A stretch of DNA of 64,000 bases from MPNO01 sp965200535 (GTDB taxonomy: Bacteria; Pseudomonadota; Alphaproteobacteria; MPNO01): positions 1,860,001 through 1,924,000 of the forward strand of contig CBDAUF010000001.1 of assembly GCA_965200535.1 (NCBI GenBank). Direction: 5' to 3'. Position 1 is the stretch's first letter, and every line of letters starts with the position of its first letter. Under the pieces are notes generated by a model. That model was not told the origin of the DNA, searched no databases, and saw only the letters and a list, made by a program, of their open reading frames with translations. Positions 1 to 8,404 of this stretch are shown here, in pieces. The position numbers were made by a program, and so were the translations under genes.

Positions 1-1
1 G

Positions 2-439
2 CTCAAATCGGGCGCGCGCAAGGTGCGGCGTCTCGGCGGCGGGGCGGTCATCGGCGGCTTCGCCGGGGCCACGGCGGACGCCTTCACCCTGTTCGAGCGG
101 CTGGAGGCCAAGCTCGACCAGCATCCGGGTCAGTTGATGCGCGCCTGCGTCGAGTTGGCCAAGGACTGGCGCACCGACCGCTATCTGCGCCGGCTGGAAG
201 CCATGATGGCCGTGGCGGACGCGAGCTCTTCCCTCATCCTGTCCGGCACCGGCGATGTGCTGGAACCGGACGACGGCGTCATCGGCATCGGCTCGGGCGG
301 GACCTACGCGCTCGCCGCCGCGCGCGCGCTGATCGACGTCGCCGACCTCGACGCCGAGGCCATCGCGCGCAAGGCGATGGGGATCGCCGCCGGCATCTGC
401 ATCTACACCAACGAGAACATCGTCATCGAGAGCGTCTAG
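2..439 (+). CDS. hslV: HslV (ClpQ) protease subunit, 5' truncated by window edge
   Basis: Proteolytic subunit of the HslVU (ClpYQ) ATP-dependent protease, a cytoplasmic proteasome-like threonine peptidase. About 145 residues are visible; the N-terminal stretch with the catalytic threonine lies outside the window. The visible part starts with the conserved SGARKVRRL segment and continues through GGGAVIGGFAGATADAF and the FERLEAKL helix, typical of HslV. The stop at 437-439 lies 6 bases before the hslU start, so the two are surely one operon. The identity is secure from sequence and from the neighbouring hslU; the true start cannot be given. Confidence 0.97.
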   Translation, partial: LKSGARKVRRLGGGAVIGGFAGATADAFTLFERLEAKLDQHPGQLMRACVELAKDWRTDRYLRRLEAMMAVADASSSLILSGTGDVLEPDDGVIGIGSGGTYALAAARALIDVADLDAEAIARKAMGIAAGICIYTNENIVIESV

Positions 440-445
440 ACCGTT

Positions 446-1756
446 TTGACCAATTTCAGCCCCCGAGAGATCGTCTCCGAACTCGACCGCTATATCGTCG
501 GCCAGGAGGACGCCAAGCGCGCGGTCGCCATCGCGCTGCGCAACCGCTGGCGGCGGCAGCAGATCGACGGCGACCTGCGCGACGAGGTCCTGCCCAAGAA
601 CATCCTGATGATCGGCCCGACCGGCGTCGGCAAGACCGAGATTGCCCGCCGCCTCGCCCGCCTCGCCCAGGCCCCCTTCATCAAGGTGGAGGCGACCAAG
701 TTCACCGAGGTCGGCTATGTCGGGCGCGATGTCGAGCAGATCGTCCGCGACCTGGTCGAGATCGCGATCCACATGGTGCGCTCGCGCCAGCGCAAGGAGG
801 TCGAGGCGAAGGCCGAGATGGCCGCCGAGGAGCGCGTGCTCGACGCCTTGGTGGGCGAGAAGGCGAGCGCCGAGACGCGGCAGAAATTCCGCGCGCTGCT
901 GCGCCAGGGCAAACTCGACGACCGCGAGATCGAGATCGATGTCAGCGACAGCGGCGCCTCGTCGCTGCCGACCATCGAGATCCCCGGCATGCCGGGCGCC
1001 CAGATGGGGATGGTCAATCTCGGCGACATCTTCGGCAAGGCGTTCGGCGGGCGCACCACCCCGCGCAAGATGTCGGTCGAGGAATCGCACGACGTGCTGG
1101 TCGAGGAGGAGGCCGACAAGCTGCTCGACGAGAACGCGGTGGTGCGCGAGGCCATCGACAGCGTCGAGCAGAACGGCATCGTCTTTCTCGACGAGATCGA
1201 CAAGATCTGCGCCCGCTCCGACCGCTACGGCGCCGACGTCAGCCGCGAGGGGGTGCAGCGCGACCTGCTGCCGCTGATTGAGGGCACCACGGTGGCGACC
1301 AAGCACGGCACCGTCGAGACCAACCACATCCTGTTCGTTGCCTCGGGCGCGTTCCATCTCGCCAAGCCGTCCGACCTGCTGCCCGAACTGCAGGGCCGCC
1401 TGCCGATCCGGGTCGAACTCAAGGCGCTGACCGAGGACGATTTCCGGCGCATCCTGACCGAGCCTGAGACCAGCCTGATCCGCCAGTATGTCGCGCTGAT
1501 GCAGACCGAGGATGTGACGCTCGACTTCGCCGACGACGCGATCGGCGAGATCGCCCTCGTCGCCGCCGAGGTCAACCGTTCGGTCGAGAACATCGGCGCA
1601 CGCCGGCTGCAGACGGTGATGGAGCGTCTTCTGGACGAGATCAGCTTCACCGCGACCGACCGGTCGGGCGAGACCATCGGCATCGACGCAGCCTACGTGC
1701 GCGAACGGGTCGCCGACCTCGCCAGGGATGCCGACCTGTCGAAATACATCCTTTAG
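446..1756 (+). CDS. hslU: HslU (ClpY) AAA+ unfoldase of the HslVU protease
   Basis: ATPase that unfolds substrates and threads them into HslV. The protein has 436 residues, the usual family length. Walker A is GPTGVGKT at residues 57-64, Walker B is FLDEID near residues 247-252, and the intermediate domain lies between them at roughly 110-240. The C-terminus ends LSKYIL, matching the tail that docks into and activates HslV. The start is a TTG at 446, chosen because the product begins with the family-typical TNFSPREIVSELDRYIVGQ and no other start fits. The stop overlaps the stop of the convergent Smr gene by three bases. Confidence 0.97.
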   Translation: MTNFSPREIVSELDRYIVGQEDAKRAVAIALRNRWRRQQIDGDLRDEVLPKNILMIGPTGVGKTEIARRLARLAQAPFIKVEATKFTEVGYVGRDVEQIVRDLVEIAIHMVRSRQRKEVEAKAEMAAEERVLDALVGEKASAETRQKFRALLRQGKLDDREIEIDVSDSGASSLPTIEIPGMPGAQMGMVNLGDIFGKAFGGRTTPRKMSVEESHDVLVEEEADKLLDENAVVREAIDSVEQNGIVFLDEIDKICARSDRYGADVSREGVQRDLLPLIEGTTVATKHGTVETNHILFVASGAFHLAKPSDLLPELQGRLPIRVELKALTEDDFRRILTEPETSLIRQYVALMQTEDVTLDFADDAIGEIALVAAEVNRSVENIGARRLQTVMERLLDEISFTATDRSGETIGIDAAYVRERVADLARDADLSKYIL

Positions 1757-2187
1757 CCCCGGCGTTTCCTCAGCAGGACGTAGAACGCGCCGGCGCCGCC
1801 GTCCCTCGGCTGCGCCTCGGCGAAGGCGAGGATGCGGGGGCGCAGGTCGGCCCGGTTGAGCCAGCGCGGGAACTCGCTGCGGATGGTGCCGCCGGCCCGG
1901 CCGACGGGGCCCTTGCCGGTGATGACGAGCACGCAGCGCATGCCCTCGTGCGCCGCCCTGTCGATGAAGCCGTTGAGCGCCCGCAGGGCGTTGTCGAGGG
2001 TGTGTCCGTGCAGGTCGAGTCGGGCCTCGGGGCGCATCCGGCCCCGCCGCAGGCGGGCGGCGGAGCGCGCATCGTCGGCGCGCTCCGCCCCGCGAGCGCC
2101 GGGGAGCGGCTTGACCGCGCCGAGCGCCGTCTCGAACAGCGCCCGGTCGGCCGCGGTCGGTTCCCGGCCGCGCCGCCTAGCCGCCAT
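1753..2187 (-). CDS. Smr-domain protein (MutS2 C-terminal-like)
   Basis: Small Smr-domain protein of 144 residues. Residues 57-61 read LDLHG, followed by a TGKG motif, the two signatures of the Smr nuclease-like fold; the N-terminal third is basic and probably disordered. Smr proteins are DNA- or RNA-nicking or binding proteins, but the role of these short stand-alone alphaproteobacterial versions is not well established. The gene overlaps the 3' end of lutC by 11 bases and is convergent with hslU. In many alphaproteobacteria a similar gene sits between mltA and hslVU; here lutABC takes the place of mltA. The start used is the ATG at 2187; another ATG lies 15 bases upstream. Confidence 0.85.
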   Translation of the reverse strand: MAARRRGREPTAADRALFETALGAVKPLPGARGAERADDARSAARLRRGRMRPEARLDLHGHTLDNALRALNGFIDRAAHEGMRCVLVITGKGPVGRAGGTIRSEFPRWLNRADLRPRILAFAEAQPRDGGAGAFYVLLRKRRG

Positions 2188-2806
2188 CGCAGACCACCAC
2201 ATGCAGCGTCCGCGGCCCGTGCACGCCGATCTGGAGGATGCGCTCGATGTCGCTGCTGCGCGACGGCCCGGTGATCAGTGTCACGTTGCGCGGCATGGCC
2301 GCACCCCCGCTGCGCAGCAGCGCAAAGGCGTCCTCGTAGGCGCCGACGATCCGCGCCGCATCGACCACGGCGACATGGATGTCGGGCAGAAAGTGGAGCG
2401 CGTTGGCGATGTCGGGACCGGAACGCACCATCAGCGTGCCGGTCTCGGCGATCCCGGCGACGGTGCCGGTGACGGACACCGCGTCCCCCGCCCCGGGCGC
2501 GCCGCGCCGCAGGCCGGGCAGGCGCTCGAGGCCGCAGCGGTCGAGCGCCGGGTCGGCTGCGGCGGCGATGCCGCCGGCGGTGCCGGCCTTTGCAAGAAAG
2601 CGGCCGATTTCCTCGCCGACCGCGGGCCAGGATGCTGCCGCCGCGTGGCTCGCCCCCGCCGCGTCGAGCCCGTCGAGGAACCGCTGGTGCAGCGCCGCCG
2701 CACTGCCGCGCGCGCGGGCCGGGATGGGGCCCGGAGGCGCATCGGCCGTCATCCCCCGGTTGGCGGCGCGAATCTTGGCGAGGATGGCGCCGCGCGGCCC
2801 GGTCAT
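2177..2806 (-). CDS. lutC: LutC (YkgG) lactate utilisation protein
   Basis: Third subunit of the LutABC iron-sulfur lactate oxidase complex, which oxidises L-lactate to pyruvate in the cytoplasm. The protein is 209 residues long and belongs to the LUD (DUF162) domain family: GTVAGIAETGTLMVRSG, then HVAVVDAARIV and the terminal ITGPSRSSDIERILQIGVHGPR are the family core. The ATG overlaps the lutB stop as ATGA, indicating translational coupling. The order lutA-lutB-lutC matches the operon in Bacillus and many proteobacteria. No lactate permease or GntR-type regulator is seen beside it. Confidence 0.92.
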   Translation of the reverse strand: MTGPRGAILAKIRAANRGMTADAPPGPIPARARGSAAALHQRFLDGLDAAGASHAAAASWPAVGEEIGRFLAKAGTAGGIAAAADPALDRCGLERLPGLRRGAPGAGDAVSVTGTVAGIAETGTLMVRSGPDIANALHFLPDIHVAVVDAARIVGAYEDAFALLRSGGAAMPRNVTLITGPSRSSDIERILQIGVHGPRTLHVVVCDGG

Positions 2807-4221
2807 CGGCGCCCCCGCGCATGCCAGCGGCCGACGAAGGTCCCGCCCTCGGGGACGGGCAGGTCGCGCCCCGCCGTCCACTTGCCGGCGAAGGGAGCGC
2901 GGGAAAGCCGGCCGCGGCCGCGCGCCAGCAGGCGCAGCGCCCGGCCGGCCGCGGCCGCAGCGGCGCGGTAGACCCGGGGCCGGGCGATCAGCGCCGACCA
3001 GGCGAACAGCGCCCAGCGCGCCGTCGCCGGACCGAGATGGGCCTGGAAGGCGTCCTCGCGCCACAGGCGCAGCAGCCGCGGCAGCGGAATGCGCACCGGA
3101 CAGACGGCCTCGCACGCGCCGCAGAACGATGAAGCCTCCGGCAGGTGGCGGGCCTTCGCGAGGCCGTCCAGCGCCGGGGTGAGCACCGAGCCCACGGGCC
3201 CGGCATAGACCGCGCCGTAGGCATGTCCGCCGACCGCGCCGTAGACCGGGCACACCGTCTGGCAGGCGCCGCAGCGGATGCAGCGCAGGATCTCCCGCTT
3301 CGACCCGGCGAGGAGGTCGCTGCGCCCGTTGTCGACCAGGACGATATGGAAGGTTTCCGGCCCCGCCGCGTCGTCGGCCCGCCTGGCGCCGGTGGCGAAC
3401 GTGGTGTAGGCGGAAATCTCCTGTCCGGTCGCCGACCGCGCCAGCACGCGGATCAGGGTCAGCGCCTCGTCGATCGTGCCGACGGCCTTCTCGATCCCCG
3501 TCACCACGATGTGCGTGCGCGGCAGCGACTGCACCAGGTCGCCGTTTCCCTCGTTGGTGACGATCACCGCGCTGCCGGTCTCGGCAACCAAGATGTTGGC
3601 CCCGGTGATCCCGACATCGGCGCGCAGGAACACCTGGCGAAGCGCGCCGCGGGCCTCGTCGGTGATCGCCCGCGGTTCGGCCAGCGGCCGGTCGGCGGGC
3701 AGTTCGTCGTGCGCTTCCCGGAAGGTGTCGGAAAACTGGTTTCGGGTCAGGTGGACCGCCGGAATGACGATGTGGCTCGGGGTTTCCCTGCGCAGCTGGA
3801 GGACATACTCGCCGAGGTCGGTCTCGACCGTCTCGAACCCGGCCCGTTCGAGCGCCGGGTTGAGCGCGATCTCCTCCGAGACCATCGACTTGCCCTTGGC
3901 GACGGTCCGGGCGCCGGCCTCGCGGCACAGCCGCACCACGGTCTCGCGCGCCTCGGCCGCATCGCGGCACCAGTGGACCACGCCGCCGGCGGCGACCGTG
4001 TTGCGCTCGAAGCGTTCGAGGTTGTCGGCCAGGTTGGCGAGCGCGGCGTCGCGTATCTCCGCCGCCGCATCGCGCAGCGCCTCGAACTCGGGAATCCGGG
4101 CGAGCACGGCCGGGCGCCCCGCGCTCGTATCGCGCTGCAGGCGGCGCAGCGCGTCGAGCAGCGTCGGGTCGCGCCGGGCGGCGCTGACATTTTCCGGGAA
4201 GCGGGCGCTGTCGGCCTGCAC
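2803..4221 (-). CDS. lutB: LutB (YkgF) iron-sulfur lactate utilisation protein
   Basis: Core electron-transfer subunit of the LutABC lactate oxidase. The protein has 472 residues. An N-terminal LUD domain (KGKSMVSEEIALN, then ITGANILVAETGSAVIVTNEGN) is followed by a ferredoxin-like domain with two cluster-binding motifs, CIRCGACQTVCP and CGACEAVCP, and a helical C-terminus. The start is a GTG at 4221, two bases after the lutA stop, giving the expected family length; the reading frame stays open further upstream, but that part overlaps lutA and is not LutB-like. It is flanked by lutA and lutC in one tight operon. Confidence 0.93.
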   Translation of the reverse strand: MQADSARFPENVSAARRDPTLLDALRRLQRDTSAGRPAVLARIPEFEALRDAAAEIRDAALANLADNLERFERNTVAAGGVVHWCRDAAEARETVVRLCREAGARTVAKGKSMVSEEIALNPALERAGFETVETDLGEYVLQLRRETPSHIVIPAVHLTRNQFSDTFREAHDELPADRPLAEPRAITDEARGALRQVFLRADVGITGANILVAETGSAVIVTNEGNGDLVQSLPRTHIVVTGIEKAVGTIDEALTLIRVLARSATGQEISAYTTFATGARRADDAAGPETFHIVLVDNGRSDLLAGSKREILRCIRCGACQTVCPVYGAVGGHAYGAVYAGPVGSVLTPALDGLAKARHLPEASSFCGACEAVCPVRIPLPRLLRLWREDAFQAHLGPATARWALFAWSALIARPRVYRAAAAAAGRALRLLARGRGRLSRAPFAGKWTAGRDLPVPEGGTFVGRWHARGRR

Positions 4222-4223
4222 GG

Positions 4224-4994
4224 CTACCCCCGGCGCCCGCCGGGCGCCGCGCCGCCGGCGAGGATCTCCGCGACATGGCGGACCCCGACCGGCGTGCCCC
4301 GGCGTGCGAGGCGGCCTTCGAGATGCAGGAGACAGCCGAGATCGCCGCCGACCACCGTATCGGCGCCGGTCGCTTCGATGGTCTCGATCTTGGCGTCCGC
4401 CATCGCCTCGGCGATCTCCGGGTACTTGACGCAGAACGCGCCGCCGAAACCGCAGCAGACGCCGGAGTCCGCCATCTCGTCCAGCGCCGGCCCGCCGAGC
4501 GCGGCGATCAGCGCACGGGGCTGTTCGCGGATGCCGAGCTCGCGCAGGCCGGAACAGGAGTCGTGGTAGGTGAGGACGCCGGGCGGCCGGCTTGCCGGCG
4601 GCGGCCGCCAGCAGGCGACGCGATGGAGAAAATCGGTGAGCTCGTATGTCCGGCCGGCGAGGGCGCGGGCGCGGGCCGCCCAGTCCGCATCGTCGGCGAG
4701 CAGGCCGGGGAAATGACGCGTTACCATCGCTGCGCACGAACCGGACGGAGCGACGACATGTTCGAACCCCTCGAACAGGGCGACGATGCGCCGGGCCGCG
4801 CGCCGGGCGGTTCCGCGGTCGCCGCTGTTGTAGGCCGGCTGGCCGCAGCAGGTCTGCGCCCGCGGTACGACAACCCGGTAGCCGGCCTGCTCGATCAGCC
4901 GCGCCGCGGCGAACCCGACCGAGGGGCGGAACAGGTCCACCAGACAGGTCGCAAGGAAGCCGACCGCCGGCCGGGGGTGTGGATCGGGGGGCAT
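4224..4994 (-). CDS. lutA: LutA (YkgE) cysteine-rich lactate utilisation protein
   Basis: First subunit of LutABC, a 256-residue protein with two cysteine-rich CCG domains related to heterodisulfide reductase and GlpC subunits. The first motif is TCCGQPAYNSG near residue 50 and the second is CCGFGG in the C-terminal half; HDSC and FLATCLVD supply further conserved cysteines. These residues bind an iron-sulfur cluster in relatives. It is the first gene of the operon, and no clear promoter was picked out upstream. Confidence 0.92.
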   Translation of the reverse strand: MPPDPHPRPAVGFLATCLVDLFRPSVGFAAARLIEQAGYRVVVPRAQTCCGQPAYNSGDRGTARRAARRIVALFEGFEHVVAPSGSCAAMVTRHFPGLLADDADWAARARALAGRTYELTDFLHRVACWRPPPASRPPGVLTYHDSCSGLRELGIREQPRALIAALGGPALDEMADSGVCCGFGGAFCVKYPEIAEAMADAKIETIEATGADTVVGGDLGCLLHLEGRLARRGTPVGVRHVAEILAGGAAPGGRRG

Positions 4995-5059
4995 GGCAGG
5001 GCCGGTGTTTCCGCCGGTTGCGGCGCAGTCATGCCCCGGCGGGCGCGCGGCGTCGCGGC

Positions 5060-5779
5060 TCAGCCGGGGCTCCGTGTCTCGACCAGCTTCCAGTTGGGAT
5101 CGCGGGAACGCGTGTTGCGCGAGAACGTCCAGACATCGGTGACATCGGCGACCAGCGCCGGGTCGCCCTCGACCACCTCTCCGTCGGCGTCGCGGGTCAC
5201 GTTGACCTGCTCGGAAACGAAGGCGACGGTCACGATAGCGTTGTGCCCGCTCATCGATGCCTCGACGATGTCGGCCGACCGAATGCCGACGACCGTCGTC
5301 TCCAGCGTCTCGGCGGCGTTGAGGCGCTCGCGGATCGCCTGCTCGAAATTCTCGAACACCTCATCGTTGAGGAGGGCGCGGAGGGTGCCCGTATCGGCGG
5401 TCGCAAAGGCGTGCACGATCGCCTCGAAGGCAGCCCTCGCCCCGGCCTCGAAGGCGTCCCGGTCGAATTCCGGATCGGCGGCCCGGATGCGGGCGAGGCC
5501 GCGCGCAACGGGATCGGCGGCGGCCCTGGGGGCGGGTTCGGGCTCGCGCTCGTCGTCGTCGAACTCCTCTTCGAAACCGGCGTCGCGGTCGGCCCGGCTG
5601 CGGTCCGGCAGCTCGATGACCGTGCCTTCGGTCTCGGAATCCCGGCGTCGTTGTGACATGTTGTCGGGAGGCGGGGCCTGATGGCCGGTCCGCCGGCCGA
5701 GAACGTTGCGCAGCCTGAATACCAGGAACGCCGCGATCATCGCGAAGAAGATGATGTCGAGAAACTGGAAGCCTTCCAT
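5060..5779 (-). CDS. Tim44-like domain membrane-anchored protein
   Basis: A 239-residue protein with one N-terminal membrane segment (FLDIIFFAMIAAFLVFRL, residues 6-23), a charged acidic linker rich in E, D and R, and a C-terminal Tim44-like domain from about residue 95 to the end, finishing with the characteristic VWTFSRNTRSRDPNWKLVETRS. The bacterial family (TimA-like) is thought to be inner-membrane anchored with its domain in the cytoplasm; its function is not settled. It lies near smr and hslVU as in other alphaproteobacteria. The start is the ATG at 5779, which places the membrane segment at the very N-terminus. Confidence 0.88.
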   Translation of the reverse strand: MEGFQFLDIIFFAMIAAFLVFRLRNVLGRRTGHQAPPPDNMSQRRRDSETEGTVIELPDRSRADRDAGFEEEFDDDEREPEPAPRAAADPVARGLARIRAADPEFDRDAFEAGARAAFEAIVHAFATADTGTLRALLNDEVFENFEQAIRERLNAAETLETTVVGIRSADIVEASMSGHNAIVTVAFVSEQVNVTRDADGEVVEGDPALVADVTDVWTFSRNTRSRDPNWKLVETRSPG

Positions 5780-5867
5780 AGGCGCGTCCTTTGACGCATC
5801 GTCCCGGTGTCGTTCCGCGTGCCGTCCCGCGCCCGGGCGTTGGCCGAAGCATTGCGGCGCAGCCCTG

Positions 5868-5896
5868 TAAATAGGCCGGCAGCGGCGAAAGCGCAA
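5868..5896 (-). promoter_or_regulatory. Sigma70-type promoter for the Tim44-like gene
   Basis: Reading on the minus strand, TTGCGC (5896-5891) is separated by 17 bases from TATTTA (5873-5868), leaving a leader of roughly 80 bases before the ATG at 5779. Match and spacing are reasonable, but this is read by eye only. Confidence 0.45.
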
Positions 5897-5934
5897 GCAC
5901 GGCGGCATCCTTTCCCAAGCCGCGGCCGGCGGCA

Positions 5935-6468
5935 ATGATCCTGATCCGCCACGGCCAGACGATTTTCAATGTCGTCTACAGCCTCACCCGGCGCGATCCC
6001 GGCGTCCCCGACCCGCTGCTGACCGCCCGCGGCCGCCGCCAGGCGCGCGACATCGCGGCGGCGCTGGCCGCCCGCGGTGTGGACCGGATCGTCGTCAGCC
6101 CCTACCGGCGGGCGCTGCAGACCGCGGACGAGGCGGCGAGGGCGCTCGGCGTCCCGGTGGTGGTCGATGCCGACGTTCGCGAGCGTTTCGCGTTTTCCTG
6201 CGACCGCGGCAGCGGGCGGGCGGAACTCGCCCGGGCGTGGCCCGAGTACGACTTCGCGCATCTCGATGAGCGCTGGTGGCCGGCCTCGGAAGAGAGCGAG
6301 GCGGCGTTCGCGGCCCGCTGCGCCCGCTTCGCCCGGCGGATGGCGGACAGCCCCGAATGGCCGCGCACCGCCGTGGTCACCCATTGGGGGGTGATCCGCG
6401 CCCTGACCGGCAAGCGGGTGACCAACGGGACCCTGACCCGGCTTCCCCGACCGCCCCGCGCCGGATAG
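5935..6468 (+). CDS. Histidine phosphatase superfamily protein (phosphoglycerate-mutase-like)
   Basis: A 177-residue protein of the branch-1 histidine phosphatase fold. The catalytic RHG is at residues 5-7 (LIRHGQT), the SPYRRALQTA segment supplies the second phosphate-binding arginine, and THWGVIRALTG near residue 150 carries the second catalytic histidine. Substrates in this family range from sugar phosphates to phosphoproteins and none can be inferred here. The gene stands alone, divergent from the Tim44-like gene and upstream of the dioxygenase operon promoter. Only four residues precede the RHG, so the start could be slightly misplaced, but no better one is apparent. Confidence 0.85.
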   Translation: MILIRHGQTIFNVVYSLTRRDPGVPDPLLTARGRRQARDIAAALAARGVDRIVVSPYRRALQTADEAARALGVPVVVDADVRERFAFSCDRGSGRAELARAWPEYDFAHLDERWWPASEESEAAFAARCARFARRMADSPEWPRTAVVTHWGVIRALTGKRVTNGTLTRLPRPPRAG

Positions 6469-6581
6469 CGCGGACCGCGGCGTGTCCGGGGGCGCCTGTC
6501 CGTCGCTGTCGGATCGCCACCGGGAGTCCCCCTTTCCCCTCTGACACAGAGCTCTTATATCGCCCGAACCCGGACATGCGT

Positions 6582-6609
6582 TTGACCGGCCGGTTGGCGC
6601 CGCTAGAAT
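6582..6609 (+). promoter_or_regulatory. Sigma70-type promoter of the dioxygenase-transporter operon
   Basis: TTGACC at 6582-6587, a 16-base spacer and TAGAAT at 6604-6609 form a close match to the sigma70 consensus. The predicted transcript would begin near 6616, about 35 bases before the first gene at 6651. No operator palindrome was evident beside it. Confidence 0.6.
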
Positions 6610-6650
6610 GGACGGCGTGCGCTGAACCCGGCGAGGAAGGCAGGCGAGCG

Positions 6651-7583
6651 ATGGCGAACGGAGAGATCGTCGCCGGTTTCCTGGCGCCGCATCCGCCCCA
6701 TCTCGTGTACGGCGAGAATCCGCCGCAGAACGAGCCCAGATCCGAAGGCGGGTGGGAGCCGCTGCGCTGGGCCTACGAGCGGGCGCGCCAGAGCCTCGAC
6801 GAGCTGCGGCCGGATGTGCTCCTGGTCCATTCGCCGCACTGGATCACCCAGGTCGGCCACCATTTCCTCGGCGTCCGCCGCCTGTCCGGCAAGTCGGTCG
6901 ATCCAATCTTCCCCAACCTGTTCCGCTACACCTTCGAACTGGAGGTGGATGTGGAACTCGCCGAGGCCTGCTGCGAACGGGCGGCGCGGCGCGGGCTGAC
7001 CGCCGTCATGATGCGCAACCCGAACTTCCGGGTGGACTACGGCACCATCACCACGCTGCACATGATCCGCCCGCAATGGGACATCCCGGTGGTCGGCATT
7101 TCGGCGAACAACTCGCCCTATTACCTGACGACCGAGGAAGGCCTGGGGGAGATGGACACGCTCGGCAAGGCGACGCGCGAGGCCATCGAGGCCACCGGGC
7201 GGCGCGCCGTGCTGCTGGCGTCCAACACCCTGTGCCACTGGCATTTCCACGAGGAGCCGGAGACACCGGAGGACATGTCGCGCGAACACCCGCAGAGCTA
7301 CGACGGCTACAAGTGGGACATGCGCATCATCGAGCTGCTGCGTCAGGGCAAGACCGCCGAAGTGTTCCGGCTGCTGCCGCAGTTCATCGACGAGGCCTTC
7401 GCCGAGGTCAAATCGGGTGCCTTCACCTGGATGTTCGCCGCCATGGGCTATCCCGAACTGCCCGGCGAACTGCACGGCTACGGCACGGTGATCGGCACCG
7501 GCAACGCGGTCATGGAGTGGAACCTGGTCAAGGCGGGGCTGGCCGGCGGCGGGCGCGAAGCCCATGCCGGTGCGATGCGGTGA
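6651..7583 (+). CDS. amnB: Class III extradiol dioxygenase, beta (catalytic) subunit, 2-aminophenol 1,6-dioxygenase-like
   Basis: Catalytic subunit of an extradiol ring-cleaving dioxygenase of the LigB superfamily, 310 residues, closest by memory to AmnB of 2-aminophenol 1,6-dioxygenase. The 2-His-1-carboxylate Fe(II) site appears intact: His14 in FLAPHPPHLVYG, His63 in LLVHSPHWIT and probably Glu252 in DEAFAEVKSGAF. The expected reaction opens an ortho-aminophenol or catechol-like ring with O2. The next gene overlaps as GTGA and encodes the alpha partner. Homologues are sometimes labelled as tRNA U-34 modification proteins, which the sequence does not support. The exact substrate is unknown; genes for later steps (semialdehyde dehydrogenase, deaminase) are not in the window. 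Confidence 0.8.
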   Translation: MANGEIVAGFLAPHPPHLVYGENPPQNEPRSEGGWEPLRWAYERARQSLDELRPDVLLVHSPHWITQVGHHFLGVRRLSGKSVDPIFPNLFRYTFELEVDVELAEACCERAARRGLTAVMMRNPNFRVDYGTITTLHMIRPQWDIPVVGISANNSPYYLTTEEGLGEMDTLGKATREAIEATGRRAVLLASNTLCHWHFHEEPETPEDMSREHPQSYDGYKWDMRIIELLRQGKTAEVFRLLPQFIDEAFAEVKSGAFTWMFAAMGYPELPGELHGYGTVIGTGNAVMEWNLVKAGLAGGGREAHAGAMR

Positions 7584-8392
7584 CGGCGGTTTCCGCCTTC
7601 CTGGTGCCGGGATCGCCCCTGCATCTGCTGCGGCCCGACAACCCGCCCTGGAGACCGATCGTCGCCGGCTTCGAACGGGCGGCGCGGGCGCTGGCGATGT
7701 CGCGCCCCGATGCGATCCTTCTCTATTCGACCCAGTGGATTGCGGTGCTGGATGCGCTGTGGCAGGCGCGGCCGCGCCTGACCGGCACCCATGTCGACGA
7801 AAACTGGCACGATCTGGGCGACATGCCCTTCGACATTCGTATCGATGCCGACCTCGCCAACGCCTGCGTCGATGCGGCGAGAGCCGCGGGAATTTCCGCG
7901 AAGAGCGTCGATTACGATCAGTTCCCGATCGACAGCGGTACCATCGTGGCGACCCGGTTGCTCGACCCTGAGGGCCGCTTCCCGCTCGTGATGGCGGCGA
8001 ACAACCTCTACCACGACGCCGCGACGACGATGCGCATGGGGGAGATCGCCGCGGCGACGGCGCGCGCTCAGAACAAGAAGGTGGCGGCGGTCGGCGTCGG
8101 CGGGCTCTCGGGCACCGTGTTCCGGGAATCCATAGCCCTCGACCGGGACCGCATCGCCGCGGACGCGGACGACGTCTGGAACCGGCGCGTGCTGCGGTTG
8201 CTGGAAAAGGGCGAGACCGGCCGGCTCGAGACCGAGATCGAGGACTATGCGCCCGAAGCACGGGTCGACATGGGCTTCAAGCACTTCGCCTGGATCAGAG
8301 GAGCGGCGGGCGGCCGGTTTTTCGGCGCCCGGGTCCACGGCTACGGCCCGGCCCACGGCGCCGGCGCCGCCGTTGTCGAATTCAGACTCTAG
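7580..8392 (+). CDS. amnA: Extradiol dioxygenase alpha (non-catalytic) subunit, AmnA-like
   Basis: A 270-residue LigB-fold protein resembling AmnA, the alpha subunit of 2-aminophenol 1,6-dioxygenase. Compared with the upstream beta subunit the metal ligands are gone: the HPPH motif becomes PGSPLH and VHSPHW becomes LYSTQW, so it should be structural rather than catalytic. It ends VDMGFKHFAW and GYGPAHGAGAAVVEF, as in the family. Translation starts at a GTG overlapping the beta-subunit stop, so the two are probably made in equal amounts. A second copy of this domain is embedded in the transporter fusion at 12152-15229. Confidence 0.8.
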   Translation: MTAVSAFLVPGSPLHLLRPDNPPWRPIVAGFERAARALAMSRPDAILLYSTQWIAVLDALWQARPRLTGTHVDENWHDLGDMPFDIRIDADLANACVDAARAAGISAKSVDYDQFPIDSGTIVATRLLDPEGRFPLVMAANNLYHDAATTMRMGEIAAATARAQNKKVAAVGVGGLSGTVFRESIALDRDRIAADADDVWNRRVLRLLEKGETGRLETEIEDYAPEARVDMGFKHFAWIRGAAGGRFFGARVHGYGPAHGAGAAVVEFRL

Positions 8393-8404
8393 AGGAGGAA
8401 GGAA

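Noticed and set aside
6651..7583. Possible label as a tRNA U34 modification enzyme
   Set aside because: No methyltransferase or FAD motif of MnmC is present; the fold and metal ligands are those of LigB-type dioxygenases.
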